A stretch of 64,000 bases of DNA from Palsa-459 sp963841965 (GTDB lineage Bacteria > Actinomycetota > Acidimicrobiia > Acidimicrobiales > RAAP-2), in the NCBI GenBank assembly GCA_963841965.1, contig CAWJES010000013.1, positions 62,001-126,000 on the forward strand. Direction: 5' to 3'. Of this stretch, positions 54,674 to 63,545 are shown in pieces; within the stretch, counting starts at the first letter, position 1, and the number at the start of each line of letters is the position of its first letter. Under the pieces are notes generated by a model. That model did no database searches, was not told where the DNA came from, and saw nothing but the letters and a program-made list of their open reading frames with translations. The translations under genes and the position numbers were made by a program.

Positions 54674-55761
54674 CGGGCATCGCCGCGCTGTTCGAGCGCG
54701 TCGTCGGCCAGGACCGCGCCGTGGCCCAGCTCGCAGGGGCGCTCGCGCGCCCGGTCCACGCGTACCTCTTCGTCGGGCCGCCGGGCTCGACCAAGGAGGC
54801 CGCCGCCCTCGGCTTCGCCGCGGGCCTCGTCTGCCCGAACGGCGGGTGCGGAGCATGCGAGGTGTGCCAGCGCGCGCTGCGCGGGGTGCACCCCGACATC
54901 ACCGTCGTCCAGCGGACCGGCGCGGCGCTCAGCGTCGAGGAGATCCGATCGGTGACCGCGCGGGCGCTGCGCCGGCCGACCGAGGGGGTCCGCCAGGTCA
55001 TCGTGATCGACGACGTGCACCTGGCGGTGCGCAGCGCACCCGCGCTGCTCAAGACCCTCGAGGAGCCGCCCGCCTCGACCGTCTTCGTCCTGACGGCGGA
55101 CGACATCCCCGTGGGGCTCGCCACGATCGCGAGCAGGTGCGTCACGATCGCGTTCGCAGCGCTCGGCGAGGCGGAGGTCGCGGACTGGCTCATCGGTCGC
55201 GGGGTGGAGCCCCTCCACGCCCGTCTTGTCGCGGCGGGCGCAGCGGGCGATCTCAATCGCGCCGAGCTGCTCGCCGACGACGCGGATTACCAAGTCCGCC
55301 TCGCGAAGTGGCGCGATGCGCCGGGTCGCCTCGACGGGACCGGTGCCGCCGCGGCCGTCGTGGCAGAGGAGCTGCTGGGCAGCCTCGACACCGCCCTCGA
55401 GCCGCTGCAGCGGCACCACGCCGCCGAGCTGGCCGAGCTCGAGGCCCAGGCGAAGGCCCGCGGCGAACGGGGGCTGCCCGGTCGCAAGGAGATCACCGAC
55501 CGCCAGGCTCGCGCCGAGCGAAGGTGGCGGACCGACGAGCTGCGCGCGGGACTCGCAGTCCTCCAGCGCGCCTACCGCGACCGCGTGCGTGCAGTGCTCG
55601 AGCAGCTCGACGAGCAGCCCGACAGCCCCCGGCTGGTCGACGAGGCACGCCGGGACGCGTCGGCCGTGTCCCGGATATCCGAGGCGTCCGGGGCGCTGCG
55701 CAGGAACGTCCAGCCCCCGTTGCTGCTCGCCTCCCTGCTCGCCGAGCTCGGCGCCGTCTAG
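54670..55761 (+). CDS. holB: DNA polymerase III delta-prime subunit
   Basis: A 363-residue clamp-loader subunit. The AAA+ fold shows RVVGQDRAVAQLAGAL, a degenerate P-loop GPPGSTKEAAALGF without the GKT lysine pair, as expected for the non-hydrolysing subunit, a zinc module CPNGGCGACEVC near residue 56, VIVIDDVHLAVRSAPALLKTLEEPP and the sensor TIASRCVTI. The C-terminal 110 residues form the collar-type helical domain. Coupled to tmk. Confidence 0.92.
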   Translation: MTGIAALFERVVGQDRAVAQLAGALARPVHAYLFVGPPGSTKEAAALGFAAGLVCPNGGCGACEVCQRALRGVHPDITVVQRTGAALSVEEIRSVTARALRRPTEGVRQVIVIDDVHLAVRSAPALLKTLEEPPASTVFVLTADDIPVGLATIASRCVTIAFAALGEAEVADWLIGRGVEPLHARLVAAGAAGDLNRAELLADDADYQVRLAKWRDAPGRLDGTGAAAAVVAEELLGSLDTALEPLQRHHAAELAELEAQAKARGERGLPGRKEITDRQARAERRWRTDELRAGLAVLQRAYRDRVRAVLEQLDEQPDSPRLVDEARRDASAVSRISEASGALRRNVQPPLLLASLLAELGAV

Positions 55762-55873
55762 GCCACTCGCTTCTTACCCGCGGCGGGACCGGAAACAGCG
55801 GGGGACCACGCGACAGGTGCCCGACAGTCGACGCGGACGACGGCGAGATACCGTTCGAGCGAAAGGCGGACCG

Positions 55874-56404
55874 ATGCAGCAGCGCAGCGGGGGAGCAGCC
55901 ATCACGGGCATCGTCATCGCACTCTGCGCCGTCGCGGGGGCGGTCGGCGCCGGCTCGGCGGCCAGCGCGTCGTCGGCCAGCACGATGGCTGTGCGCGTCC
56001 CACATGCGACGCAGTGCCCCGCATCCAAGGTGCGCGTGCGGGCAACGACGAGCCAGCACAGCTACGCACCGCAGACCGTGGTCGCGATGACCGTGACGGC
56101 GCGCAACGTCTCGAGCGCGACGTGCGACATCGCGACCGGGGCGATCTCGCCCTCCTTCGACGTGGTCAACGCCAAGGGTGTCTCGGTGTGGAACAACTGC
56201 GACATCGACGACCGCCCGGGCGCGTGCCCGATGTACGTCGTGCTCAAGGTGGCGCTGAAGCCCGGCCAGCGGTTCGTACGCACAGTGCGCTGGGACCAGC
56301 GATCCGGCGAGGTGCCCGTGCAGGTGCCCGACGGGCGCTACGCCGTGACCGCCCAGTTCTCCGGCGCCAGTGCGGCTAGGGCGCACTTCACGATCGCGCG
56401 ATGA
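55874..56404 (+). CDS. Secreted protein with a BsuPI-like beta-sandwich domain
   Basis: A 176-residue exported protein. The signal segment is AAITGIVIALCAVAGAVGA near residues 9-27. The rest resembles the BsuPI/immunoglobulin-like domain seen in Bacillus intracellular proteinase inhibitor: MTVTARNVSSATCDI, SFDVVNAKGVSVWNNC, LKPGQRFVRTVRWDQ and VPDGRYAVTAQF. Four cysteines could form two disulfides, in keeping with the VKOR system elsewhere in this window. The ATG follows AAGGCGGA. The inhibitor role is only a guess from the fold. Confidence 0.72.
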   Translation: MQQRSGGAAITGIVIALCAVAGAVGAGSAASASSASTMAVRVPHATQCPASKVRVRATTSQHSYAPQTVVAMTVTARNVSSATCDIATGAISPSFDVVNAKGVSVWNNCDIDDRPGACPMYVVLKVALKPGQRFVRTVRWDQRSGEVPVQVPDGRYAVTAQFSGASAARAHFTIAR

Positions 56405-56459
56405 CCCGGGGTCGCTCGAAGGTCCGCCGTGCGCACGCTCGGCTAGCCTTCACGGTCGC

Positions 56460-56534
56460 GCCTGGGTAGCTCAGTGGTAGAGCAACGCACTCGTAATGCG
56501 TAGGTCGTGAGTTCAATCCTCACCCCAGGCTCCA
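56460..56534 (+). tRNA. tRNA-Thr (anticodon CGT)
   Basis: A 75-base tRNA including an encoded CCA. Acceptor GCCTGGG pairs with CCCAGGC; D arm GCTC/GAGC; anticodon arm ACGCA-CTCGTAA-TGCGT with CGT; T arm GTGAG-TTCAATC-CTCAC. It decodes ACG. A cluster of repeats begins 16 bases after its 3' end. Confidence 0.96.
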
Positions 56535-56549
56535 TGCGCGTGTTTTGTC

Positions 56550-56635
56550 ACGGCTGATCTGTGACAAATCGGTACCACGAGATGTGTGACGCAATAACAC
56601 CTGATCGGTGACGGAGTAACGGCTGATCTGTGACA
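56550..56635. repeat. Direct-repeat cluster behind tRNA-Thr, likely mobile-element relic
   Basis: The 17-base word ACGGCTGATCTGTGACA occurs exactly twice (56550-56566 and 56619-56635), with a related CTGATCGGTGACG between them (56601-56613). The first copy is also flanked so that GTCAC and GTGAC form a short inverted repeat. Base composition is lower in G+C than the surroundings. Such ordered GTGAC words look like the end of an insertion sequence with several transposase sites, but no transposase gene is present. Confidence 0.6.
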
Positions 56636-56695
56636 CCCGTCGCGCCGCCGGCCTCCCTCTGAAATCGACGACCCGTTCGCCTAGCGTGCGGTGCC

Positions 56696-57262
56696 ATGAA
56701 GAGCACCTTGCGCGGCTACCTGCAGACCGGGCGTGACGCTGTCGTCTGGAAGATGGACGGCCTCACCGAGTACGACATCCGCCGCCCGCTGGTCCCAAGC
56801 GGGACCAACCTTCTCGGCATCGTCAAGCACCTGACGTTCGTCGAGCTCGGCTACTTCGGACCTGTGTTCGGCCGCCCCATGGGTCAGCCGAACCTCTGGT
56901 TCGAGGAGGATCTGGAGGACAACGCCGACCTCTTCGCCCGAGCCGACGAGTCCGCGGAGGGCATCGTCGGCAACTACCGCCGAGCGTGCGAGACCGCTGA
57001 TGCGACCATTGAGGCGCTGGATCTGGACACACCAGGCGTCGTGCCGTGGTGGGGTGATCACCCGGTCACGCTCCATCACGTCCTCGTGCACGTGACCGCC
57101 GAGACCTTCCGCCACGCGGGGCACGCAGATATCGTCCGGGAGCTCATCGACGGATCGATCGGCCACGCCGAGGGGGACCTCAACGTGCCAGACCACGACA
57201 TCGCGTGGTGGAGCACCTACCGCGACCGGGTCGAGCGGGAAGCCCGCCGAGCGGCGGGGTGA
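56696..57262 (+). CDS. DinB-like protein (DUF664/mycothiol-transferase-type fold)
   Basis: A 188-residue four-helix-bundle protein. The metal-binding histidines of DinB-like proteins can be seen in IVKHLTFVELGYFG near residue 45 and in LHHVLVHVTAETFRHAGHADIV near residue 135, and the C-terminus has WSTYRDRVEREAR. Actinobacterial members often act as thiol transferases, but the partner is unknown here. The ATG has no strong ribosome site. It is the first gene after the repeat cluster. Confidence 0.85.
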   Translation: MKSTLRGYLQTGRDAVVWKMDGLTEYDIRRPLVPSGTNLLGIVKHLTFVELGYFGPVFGRPMGQPNLWFEEDLEDNADLFARADESAEGIVGNYRRACETADATIEALDLDTPGVVPWWGDHPVTLHHVLVHVTAETFRHAGHADIVRELIDGSIGHAEGDLNVPDHDIAWWSTYRDRVEREARRAAG

Positions 57263-57431
57263 TCCGGAGCAGCCCGACGCGGACTCGCAGAGCGGTCCGT
57301 CGCGATATCGGACCTGCCTCGTCATCCGCGCACGACGCCATGGTAAGCACCTGCCGGCAACGCATCGCCGGGTCACCCGTACGCTGGGAACCCCCTCGCA
57401 GTGTGGACCGGGGCAGACCCAGGGAGCAGTC

Positions 57432-57746
57432 ATGGACCAGCAGGGCGCAGAGGCCTTCGAGCAGGGCGACGAGGCATTCGACGAGGCAGCCAGGCTGGAC
57501 CCGATGTTCATCGAGGCGGTCGAGATCGATCCGTCGATCGATCCGGCCTTTGAGCTCGACGAGAAGGAGCTCGATGAGGCAGGCGCGCAGCTGGACGACC
57601 CCGAGTCGATCGCGACGCTGCGCATCGGCATCGATGACCCCGACGGCGTCGGTGGACCGACGGTGAGCGAGACGGCCCGTCTCGAGGACGAGGACGGCTG
57701 GGACCTCGACACGCCGCTCACGACCGACGCCGACACCAAGGACTGA
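57432..57746 (+). CDS. Small acidic protein (DUF5709-like)
   Basis: A 104-residue, strongly acidic protein without cysteine, signal or membrane helix. The central GAQLDDPESIATLRIGIDDP repeats an ordered Asp-Pro pattern that resembles DUF5709 proteins of actinobacteria, which have no known role. A GGGAG site precedes the ATG. The 169-base gap before it shows nothing recognisable. Confidence 0.65.
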   Translation: MDQQGAEAFEQGDEAFDEAARLDPMFIEAVEIDPSIDPAFELDEKELDEAGAQLDDPESIATLRIGIDDPDGVGGPTVSETARLEDEDGWDLDTPLTTDADTKD

Positions 57747-57787
57747 GCGATGCGCAATAGCCTTCGGCGTCGACCGGGAGGTGGTAC

Positions 57788-59011
57788 ATGAGACGGTTCG
57801 CAACGGCATGCGTCGCAGGAGCGTTGCTGGCTGCGCCGGTGCTGGCCGGCCTCGCTGGGCCGGCGTCCGGTGCCGTGTCGGCCAGGGTTCCGCACCCGGT
57901 GGCCGGGTCGAAAGACCCGCAGAAGTGGCTCTGCAGCCCGATGCTCGCCGCCTCGAAGAACCCGTGCGAGCTGTCGACCGAGACGACGTCAGTCGACGCG
58001 TCCGGGACGCGGACGATCCTGCCGCTTCCGCCCGTCGCTGCGCCGCAGATCGACTGCTTCTACGTCTACCCGACCGTGAGCACCGAGACGACCCTCAACG
58101 CGAACCTCACGATCCAGCCCGCTGAGACGTACGTCGCACAGGCGCAGGTATCGAGGTTCTCGCAGGAGTGCCGGGTCTTCGCCCCGGTGTACCGACAGGT
58201 CACGCTCGACGGACTCCTCACCGCAGCCGGAATCCTCGGCGTGTCCGGCACCTCGAAGGGCCAGAAGGTCGCCTACGCGGGCGTGCTCGCCGCGTGGAAG
58301 GACTACCTCACCCGGTACAACGACGGCCGGGGCTTCGTCCTCATCGGCCACTCCCAGGGCTCCTTCCTGCTGCGTGAGCTCATCCACAGGGTGATCGACC
58401 CGAATCCCTCCCTTCGCCGGCATCTGGTCTCGGCGATCCTCGCCGGAGGCAACGTGCTCGTGCCCACCGGCAAGGTCGTCGGCGGGGACTTCGCGCACAT
58501 CCCCGGCTGCCAGAGCGCGTCGCAGACCGGTTGCGTCGTCGCCTACTCGACGTTCAACACGACGCCACCGGCCAACTCGCTCTTCGGCGAGACGACGGTC
58601 CGCGGAGACCAGGTGCTCTGCACGAATCCCGCCGCGCTCACGGGCGGGTCGGGTGCGCTGAGCCCCTATGTCCCGACGTTCGGCGGATACGGGACATTCG
58701 CCGATGGGGTGACGGCAACGCCGTGGGTGACGTATCCCGGGCTGCTGACCGCGCAGTGCGAGACGCAGGACGGCGCGACGTGGCTGAACGTGAGCGAGCA
58801 CCTCGCAGCGGGTGACACACGGCCGGTCCTCCAAGAGACACTGGGGCCGACGTGGGGCCTCCATCTCTACGACATCAACGTCGCGCTCGGGAACCTCGTC
58901 TCGCTCGTGCGGACCGAGGCCGGGGCGTACCTGTCGTCGACGGGTTCGGATGCCGCGGCGGCGCCTGCCCGGCTCGCAGTCGCGCGCGCCGCGATACCGT
59001 CACGGTCCTAG
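57788..59011 (+). CDS. DUF3089-family secreted alpha/beta hydrolase
   Basis: A 407-residue exported esterase-like protein with a signal peptide (about 1-30, ending SGAVSA). It has the DUF3089 hallmark DCFYVYPTVSTETTLN near residue 88, RVFAPVYRQVTLDGL, and the nucleophile motif VLIGHSQGSFLLRELI near residue 185; the catalytic histidine may be in GLHLYDINVALGN. Six or more cysteines suggest disulfides. Actinobacterial members are lipase-like, with unknown substrates. GGAGG precedes the ATG. Confidence 0.86.
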   Translation: MRRFATACVAGALLAAPVLAGLAGPASGAVSARVPHPVAGSKDPQKWLCSPMLAASKNPCELSTETTSVDASGTRTILPLPPVAAPQIDCFYVYPTVSTETTLNANLTIQPAETYVAQAQVSRFSQECRVFAPVYRQVTLDGLLTAAGILGVSGTSKGQKVAYAGVLAAWKDYLTRYNDGRGFVLIGHSQGSFLLRELIHRVIDPNPSLRRHLVSAILAGGNVLVPTGKVVGGDFAHIPGCQSASQTGCVVAYSTFNTTPPANSLFGETTVRGDQVLCTNPAALTGGSGALSPYVPTFGGYGTFADGVTATPWVTYPGLLTAQCETQDGATWLNVSEHLAAGDTRPVLQETLGPTWGLHLYDINVALGNLVSLVRTEAGAYLSSTGSDAAAAPARLAVARAAIPSRS

Positions 59012-59025
59012 CGACGGGAGGTCCC

Positions 59026-59505
59026 ATGCTGCTCAGCGGCTTCAACCACGTGGCCACGCTCACGAATGACGCCGACCGGCTCCATACCTTCTACCGCGAG
59101 GTCTTCGACGCCGAGGTCGTCCGCGACGGTCCCGAGTTCCCCGACGACCCTGCGTCCGCGGACGTCCGGCTGTCGATCATCCACGTCGGGCCGACCGCCG
59201 AGATCAACGTCTTCCAGATCAAGGGGAACACCGAGGCGGACCGCCAGGTGCCCATGTTCGGCCGGGGCCGCCTCGACCACTTCGCGCTGCAGGCGTCGTC
59301 GCTCGAGGCCTTCGAGACGGTCCGCGCGCGGCTGATCGAGCGCGGTGCGGCGGACCGATTCGTCACGGACTTCGGGCAGTTCCTCAGCGTCTTCTTCCGC
59401 GACCCCGACGGCCTCGAGTGCGAGTTCGTCGTCCCCAACCCCGATGCGCAGCCCGGCGCGTCCAACCCCCCGGGCACACCAGCCGCCCGCTACGAGGGGC
59501 GCTGA
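59026..59505 (+). CDS. VOC-family (glyoxalase/dioxygenase fold) protein, copy 1
   Basis: A 159-residue vicinal-oxygen-chelate protein. The first metal position is in FNHVATLTNDADRLHTFY; the second half has GRLDHFALQASSLEAFETV and FFRDPDGLECEFVV, giving H, H and E ligands. Glyoxalase, fosfomycin-type and dioxygenase activities all use this fold, so the reaction cannot be set. GGGAGG precedes the ATG. It lies 14 bases after the DUF3089 gene and may be co-transcribed. Confidence 0.88.
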   Translation: MLLSGFNHVATLTNDADRLHTFYREVFDAEVVRDGPEFPDDPASADVRLSIIHVGPTAEINVFQIKGNTEADRQVPMFGRGRLDHFALQASSLEAFETVRARLIERGAADRFVTDFGQFLSVFFRDPDGLECEFVVPNPDAQPGASNPPGTPAARYEGR

Positions 59506-59546
59506 GCCGGCTCGACGACGTCGCAGGCACCGAGCAGACTGCGCGG

Positions 59547-59915
59547 ATGATCAACGGATTCCACCTGCTGCTCTGGTCGGACGACCCGGAGGCCACGCGA
59601 GCCTTCCTCCGCGACGTCCTGGCGCTCCCGTTCGTCGACACCGGGGACGGCTGGCTGATCTTCACGCTCCCGCCCGCAGAGGCGGGCGTGCATCCGACCG
59701 AGGAGTCCTCGGCGCTGCCCGGGGCTGCGGATCCGTGGCTCATGTGCGACGACATCGAGGCGACGGTCGCGGAGCTGACGGACAAGGGAGTCGAGTTCAC
59801 CGCACCCGTCGAGGACCAGGGCTTCGGTCTCGTGACGAGGTTCCGGGTGCCCGGGGCCAGGACCATGGGGCTCTACCAACCGCGCCATCCGGTCGCCTAC
59901 GGTCTGGAGGGCTAG
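59547..59915 (+). CDS. VOC-family protein, copy 2
   Basis: A 122-residue protein with the VOC half-fold pattern: FHLLLWSDDPEATRAFLRDVL, GWLIFTLPPAEAGVHPTEES, MCDDIEATVAELTDKGVEF and a final VPGARTMGLYQP. The ligand residues are less conserved than in copy 1; the first histidine is in NGFHLLLW and the terminal glutamate is missing, so it may bind ligands rather than catalyse. It ends three bases before the phospholipase-D-like start. Confidence 0.82.
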   Translation: MINGFHLLLWSDDPEATRAFLRDVLALPFVDTGDGWLIFTLPPAEAGVHPTEESSALPGAADPWLMCDDIEATVAELTDKGVEFTAPVEDQGFGLVTRFRVPGARTMGLYQPRHPVAYGLEG

Positions 59916-59918
59916 CGG

Positions 59919-60950
59919 GTGGCTGGGCTCACCGGACCACGTGCCGCGTGGTCGCGTCGGCTGGTGGTCGCCTCGGTGCTTCCCGTCGCCCTGCTCCTCG
60001 CGCCGCTCGGCGGATCCACGCCCGCGCTGGCCTCCGCCGGCGCGCTGCGCGTCGTCACGGAGCCGAGCGATGCGATGGCCTTCCTCGACCACGCGGTCAC
60101 CGCCGCGAGGAGGTCCGTCGACGTCGAGATGTACGAGCTGAGCGACCCATCGTTCGAGGCCGCGCTGGAGTCGCGGGCAGCCGCGGGCGTTCGCGTCTCG
60201 GTCCTCCTCGACCGCGACTACACCGCCGGATCGGAGAACGAGGCTGCCGCCGCGGCGCTCGCCGCCCGCCACGTCTCGGTGCGATGGACCTATGCGTCGG
60301 AGATCTTCCACGAGAAGGCGGTCGTGATCGACGGCGCGACCGCGTACATCGGCACCGGGAACCTGACGGCCCGGTACTACGCCACGACCCGAGACTTCTG
60401 GGTCATCGACACCATCCCAGCCGACGTCGCGGCGGTCGCGGCCACGTTCGGCCACGACTGGGCCGGAGCGCCGCCGGCTCCCGCACCGCGCGGTGCGGAC
60501 CTTGTCTGGTCCCCGGGTTCCGAGGGCACGATCCTGGCGCTCATCGGCGGGGCGCACCGGTCCATCGCCCTCGAGTCCGAGGAGATGTCGGCGGCACCGG
60601 TGATCGAGGCCCTCGCTGCGGCCGCGCGTCGCGGGGTGGCGGTCCACGTCACCATGACCTATGACTCGTCCTGGGCCTCGGCGTTCCGCGAGCTCGAGTC
60701 CGCCGGGGTGTCGGTCCACGTGGACCACGGCGAGTACCCCGTGTACATCCACGCGAAGGCCATCTGCGTCGACTGCACCACGGGGACGCACGGCACCGGG
60801 ACCGTGCTCGTGGGCTCCCAGAACCTCGGCACCGGCTCGCTCGACTTCAACCGCGAGCTCAGCGTGCTGACCTCGCAGCCCACGGTCGTCCAGCCCATCG
60901 CCCAGGTGCTCGCCCGCGACTTCGCATCCGCGGGCCCGTACTCAGGCTGA
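59919..60950 (+). CDS. Secreted phospholipase D-like protein
   Basis: A 343-residue exported protein with two HxK motifs of the PLD superfamily: FHEKAVVIDGATAYIGTGNL near residue 129 and YIHAKAICVD near residue 277, the latter followed by VLVGSQNLGTGSLDFNRELS. The signal peptide spans about 1-40 (LVVASVLPVALLLAPLG). The aspartate normally found six residues after each lysine is replaced or shifted in the first copy (KAVVIDG keeps it), so both halves look functional. The family includes nucleases, phospholipases and cardiolipin synthases. The stop overlaps the convergent ligase gene by 9 bases. Confidence 0.88.
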   Translation: MAGLTGPRAAWSRRLVVASVLPVALLLAPLGGSTPALASAGALRVVTEPSDAMAFLDHAVTAARRSVDVEMYELSDPSFEAALESRAAAGVRVSVLLDRDYTAGSENEAAAAALAARHVSVRWTYASEIFHEKAVVIDGATAYIGTGNLTARYYATTRDFWVIDTIPADVAAVAATFGHDWAGAPPAPAPRGADLVWSPGSEGTILALIGGAHRSIALESEEMSAAPVIEALAAAARRGVAVHVTMTYDSSWASAFRELESAGVSVHVDHGEYPVYIHAKAICVDCTTGTHGTGTVLVGSQNLGTGSLDFNRELSVLTSQPTVVQPIAQVLARDFASAGPYSG

Positions 60951-62249
60951 CGGTCCCGCGAGTTCGTCGACCGCTGCGGCGAACGCCTCGGAGCGCTCCT
61001 TCCAGTTCCGGAACTGCGTGAAGCTCGGGGCCGCCGGCGAGAGGAGCACGACGCCCTCGCCGTCGAGCCAGTGCAGCGCCTCGCGCACCGCCGAGCCGAT
61101 GTCGGGCGCGTCGATGACCACGAGGTCGCTGGCGGCACGGATCCGCTTGCCGATCCGCGGCCCGCTCTCGGGCAGCGTCATGACGGCCGTCGGCGCGGCC
61201 CGCATGGCGATCGCCTGGACGAGACCGGTGTAGTCGACACCGCGGTCGTGCCCGCCGAGCAGGAGGGCGAGCCGCGCGTCGCCGACCGACTCGATCGCCG
61301 CGATCGCGGGCAGCGGGTTGGTCGCGAGCGAGTCGTCTATGAACCGGACTCCGCCGCGTGTCGCGATCGTCCGGAAGCGGCCGGGCAGCGGCTCGTAGCC
61401 GGCCGCGGCCGCCTCAACGAGCGCCTCGTCGTCGCTGCCGGGCACCTTCGCTGCCCGCAGGGCCGCAGCCGCGACCGCCGCGTTCGACGCGCCGTGGGTG
61501 CCCGCGAGGCCGAGGCGGTGGGCGAGCGCGACGCCGAGCGCGGCGTCGACGTAGGTGACCTCGCCGCCGAGCATCGCGCTGCACGCGCGCAGCGTCGGCG
61601 TGTCCGCGGCGATCGTGCTCGCGGCGCCGGGCTGCGAGGTGAGGGACAGCTTGTCGGCGCGGTACTGCTCGGCGGATCCGTGCCAGTCGACGTGGTCGTC
61701 ACCGAGCGAGGTCACGACCACGACGCCGGGGCTGTGCGCGACGTCGGTCGCCTGGAAGCTCGACGTCTCGACGACCACGAGCGTCCCCGTGGTGTCGAGG
61801 TCCGGGTCGAACGGAGGGACGCCGAGGTTCCCGGTCACGACCGACGGGGTCCCGAGCCGCTCCGCGAGGTGGCCGATCGCGGTGGTGACGGTGGACTTGC
61901 CCTTGGTGCCCGTCACGCAGATGACCCGTGCGCGGTCGGCCTCCTCGAGCCACATGCCCACGCCGCCGAGCACCGCGACACCGCGGCGCTCGAGCGACTG
62001 CACGTCCTCGCGGTAGCGGGAGATCCCCGGTGCCTTGACGACGGCCGTGCACGTCGCCAGCAGCTCCAGCCCCCCCGCGCCGGTCGCCGACACGGTCGGG
62101 TCGCCGGTGGATCCGGGGTCGTCGTCCACGACGACGACGTCGCAGCCGAGCGCCTCGAGGCGGCTCCGCGCCGCGCGGCCCTCGACGCCGAGCCCGAAGA
62201 CCCCCACGCGCCGGCCCGCGAGGTCGCTAAACCCGATCGCGTGCCGCAC
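60942..62249 (-). CDS. murD2: MurD2-type ligase: UDP-MurNAc-L-Ala--L-glutamate ligase
   Basis: A 435-residue Mur ligase in three domains: an N-terminal Rossmann part (GRRVGVFGLGVEGRAA), a central ATPase with VICVTGTKGKSTVTTAIG near residue 113, and a C-terminal domain with FIDDSLATNPLPAIAAIES and LLLGGHDRGVDYTGL. Ordinary MurD usually has TGTNGKT in the P-loop; TGTKGKST, with the MurL-like gene directly upstream, fits the MurD2 group that adds L-Glu instead of D-Glu. The GTG start lies inside the end of that gene, a 23-base overlap. A plain MurD role cannot be fully excluded from sequence alone. Confidence 0.8.
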   Translation of the reverse strand: MRHAIGFSDLAGRRVGVFGLGVEGRAARSRLEALGCDVVVVDDDPGSTGDPTVSATGAGGLELLATCTAVVKAPGISRYREDVQSLERRGVAVLGGVGMWLEEADRARVICVTGTKGKSTVTTAIGHLAERLGTPSVVTGNLGVPPFDPDLDTTGTLVVVETSSFQATDVAHSPGVVVVTSLGDDHVDWHGSAEQYRADKLSLTSQPGAASTIAADTPTLRACSAMLGGEVTYVDAALGVALAHRLGLAGTHGASNAAVAAAALRAAKVPGSDDEALVEAAAAGYEPLPGRFRTIATRGGVRFIDDSLATNPLPAIAAIESVGDARLALLLGGHDRGVDYTGLVQAIAMRAAPTAVMTLPESGPRIGKRIRAASDLVVIDAPDIGSAVREALHWLDGEGVVLLSPAAPSFTQFRNWKERSEAFAAAVDELAGPSA

Positions 62250-63544
62250 CGGTCACCGGGGCATTCGTCGGGCCGGAGGGCACCAGCAGGTCCTCGAGCG
62301 GGGCTGCCTCGCACCGCATCGCGAGGTCGGCGAGATGGGACTGGTCGACGCGGTCCGGGCGCGCGGCGGCCGCGACGAGCGCGGTCGCGCACTCGTGGAT
62401 GTCGCCCACGCACTCGAAGGGCTTGGGATTGTCCGCGATCCCGACCAGGACCTCGAGGTCGCCGATGCGTCGTGGGTCCGAGATCGGCTCTCGGCCCGAG
62501 AAGATGTCCTCGAGTGCCGCCCGGTCGCAGAACGGCGCCATCACGAGGTCGATGAACAGGCACTTGTCGCACTCGCCGCACCACGTCGTGGCGCGGGCGT
62601 CGGGATCCTGGCGGAAGGCCCGGTTGCAGCTCATGAACGAGCGCAGGTACTCGGGGCGTCGCGCAAGCTCGCGCGCGACCCACAGCTCGGAGCGGTCCCG
62701 CAGCGCGCTGAAGTACTCGGGACCGCCGTCGAGCGCCTCGCGCAGCGCGGCGCGCAGGAGGTCCTCGAACTCGAGCGACTTGGACCACTGGTGGTTCACG
62801 GCGCGGCCGTCGACGACCAGGTTCGGCGACGATGCCGACCGCTCGTTGCTCATCACCACCTCGGACCGTCCCTGCGCGACCGCCGCGACGACGGCGAGCG
62901 CGGAGACCATCGCGGTGACGGGCACGTGGCCGTTGAACCAGCCCCGAGCCGCGGTCTCGAAGATGAGCGGGTCGAGGCTCCGGGTGCATCGCACGATCGG
63001 CAGGCCGGTGATCGCGGCAGGGCGCTCGATGGCCTCGAAGCGCTCGTCGCCCGGTCCGACGATGAAGAGGGCGGCGTCGACGCTGGGGGTGATCGAGGTG
63101 GTCACGATCGAGTCGATCCCGCCGCCGAAGGGGATCAGCGGACCGCGGCGGGTGTCGACCACGGCCCGCCCGCGCGGCTCCGCCCCGCCCTCGATCGTGA
63201 CACCGCGAAGGTCGAGCCCGTTGCGGTAGGCGAACTCCGCCATGCCGGCGTCCAGTGCCGCGGCGAGGAGCGCTCGTGCCGCCGGCCCGACCCGCAGGAC
63301 GCCGAGGTCGACAGCCCTCGGCGCTCCGGCCTTGTAGTACGAGAGGCCGGCGAGCATCGCATAGAGGTCTGCGGCAGCGTCGACGCCGGCCGCCGAGAGG
63401 TCGAGCCCGTCGAAAGCCGCCGATCTCGGTGAACTCCACGTCGTCGAGGCGGTAGGTGGCCGCGATGGTCCCTTCGACCGTGTCGACGGTGACGCCCGCG
63501 TAGGTGAACGTGCGTGCGCGGACCTGGTCTTCCACCCGCGCCAT
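62227..63544 (-). CDS. murL: MurL-type epimerase: UDP-MurNAc-L-Ala-L-Glu epimerase (one frameshift)
   Basis: About 438 residues of a MurL-family protein. Features I recognise from that family are VVDTRRGPLIPFGGGIDSIV near residue 155, MSNERSASSPN, VNHQWSKSLEFEDLL and a cysteine set in FMSCNRAFR and WCGECDKCLF. MurL converts the L-Glu of the precursor to D-Glu after MurD2 has added it. An extra T near 63416 breaks the frame after VEFTEIGGF; removing it continues DGLDLSAAG. The ATG at 63544 lies just after the pgeF stop. The assignment rests on motif recall and context. Confidence 0.78.
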
Positions 63545-63545
63545 G

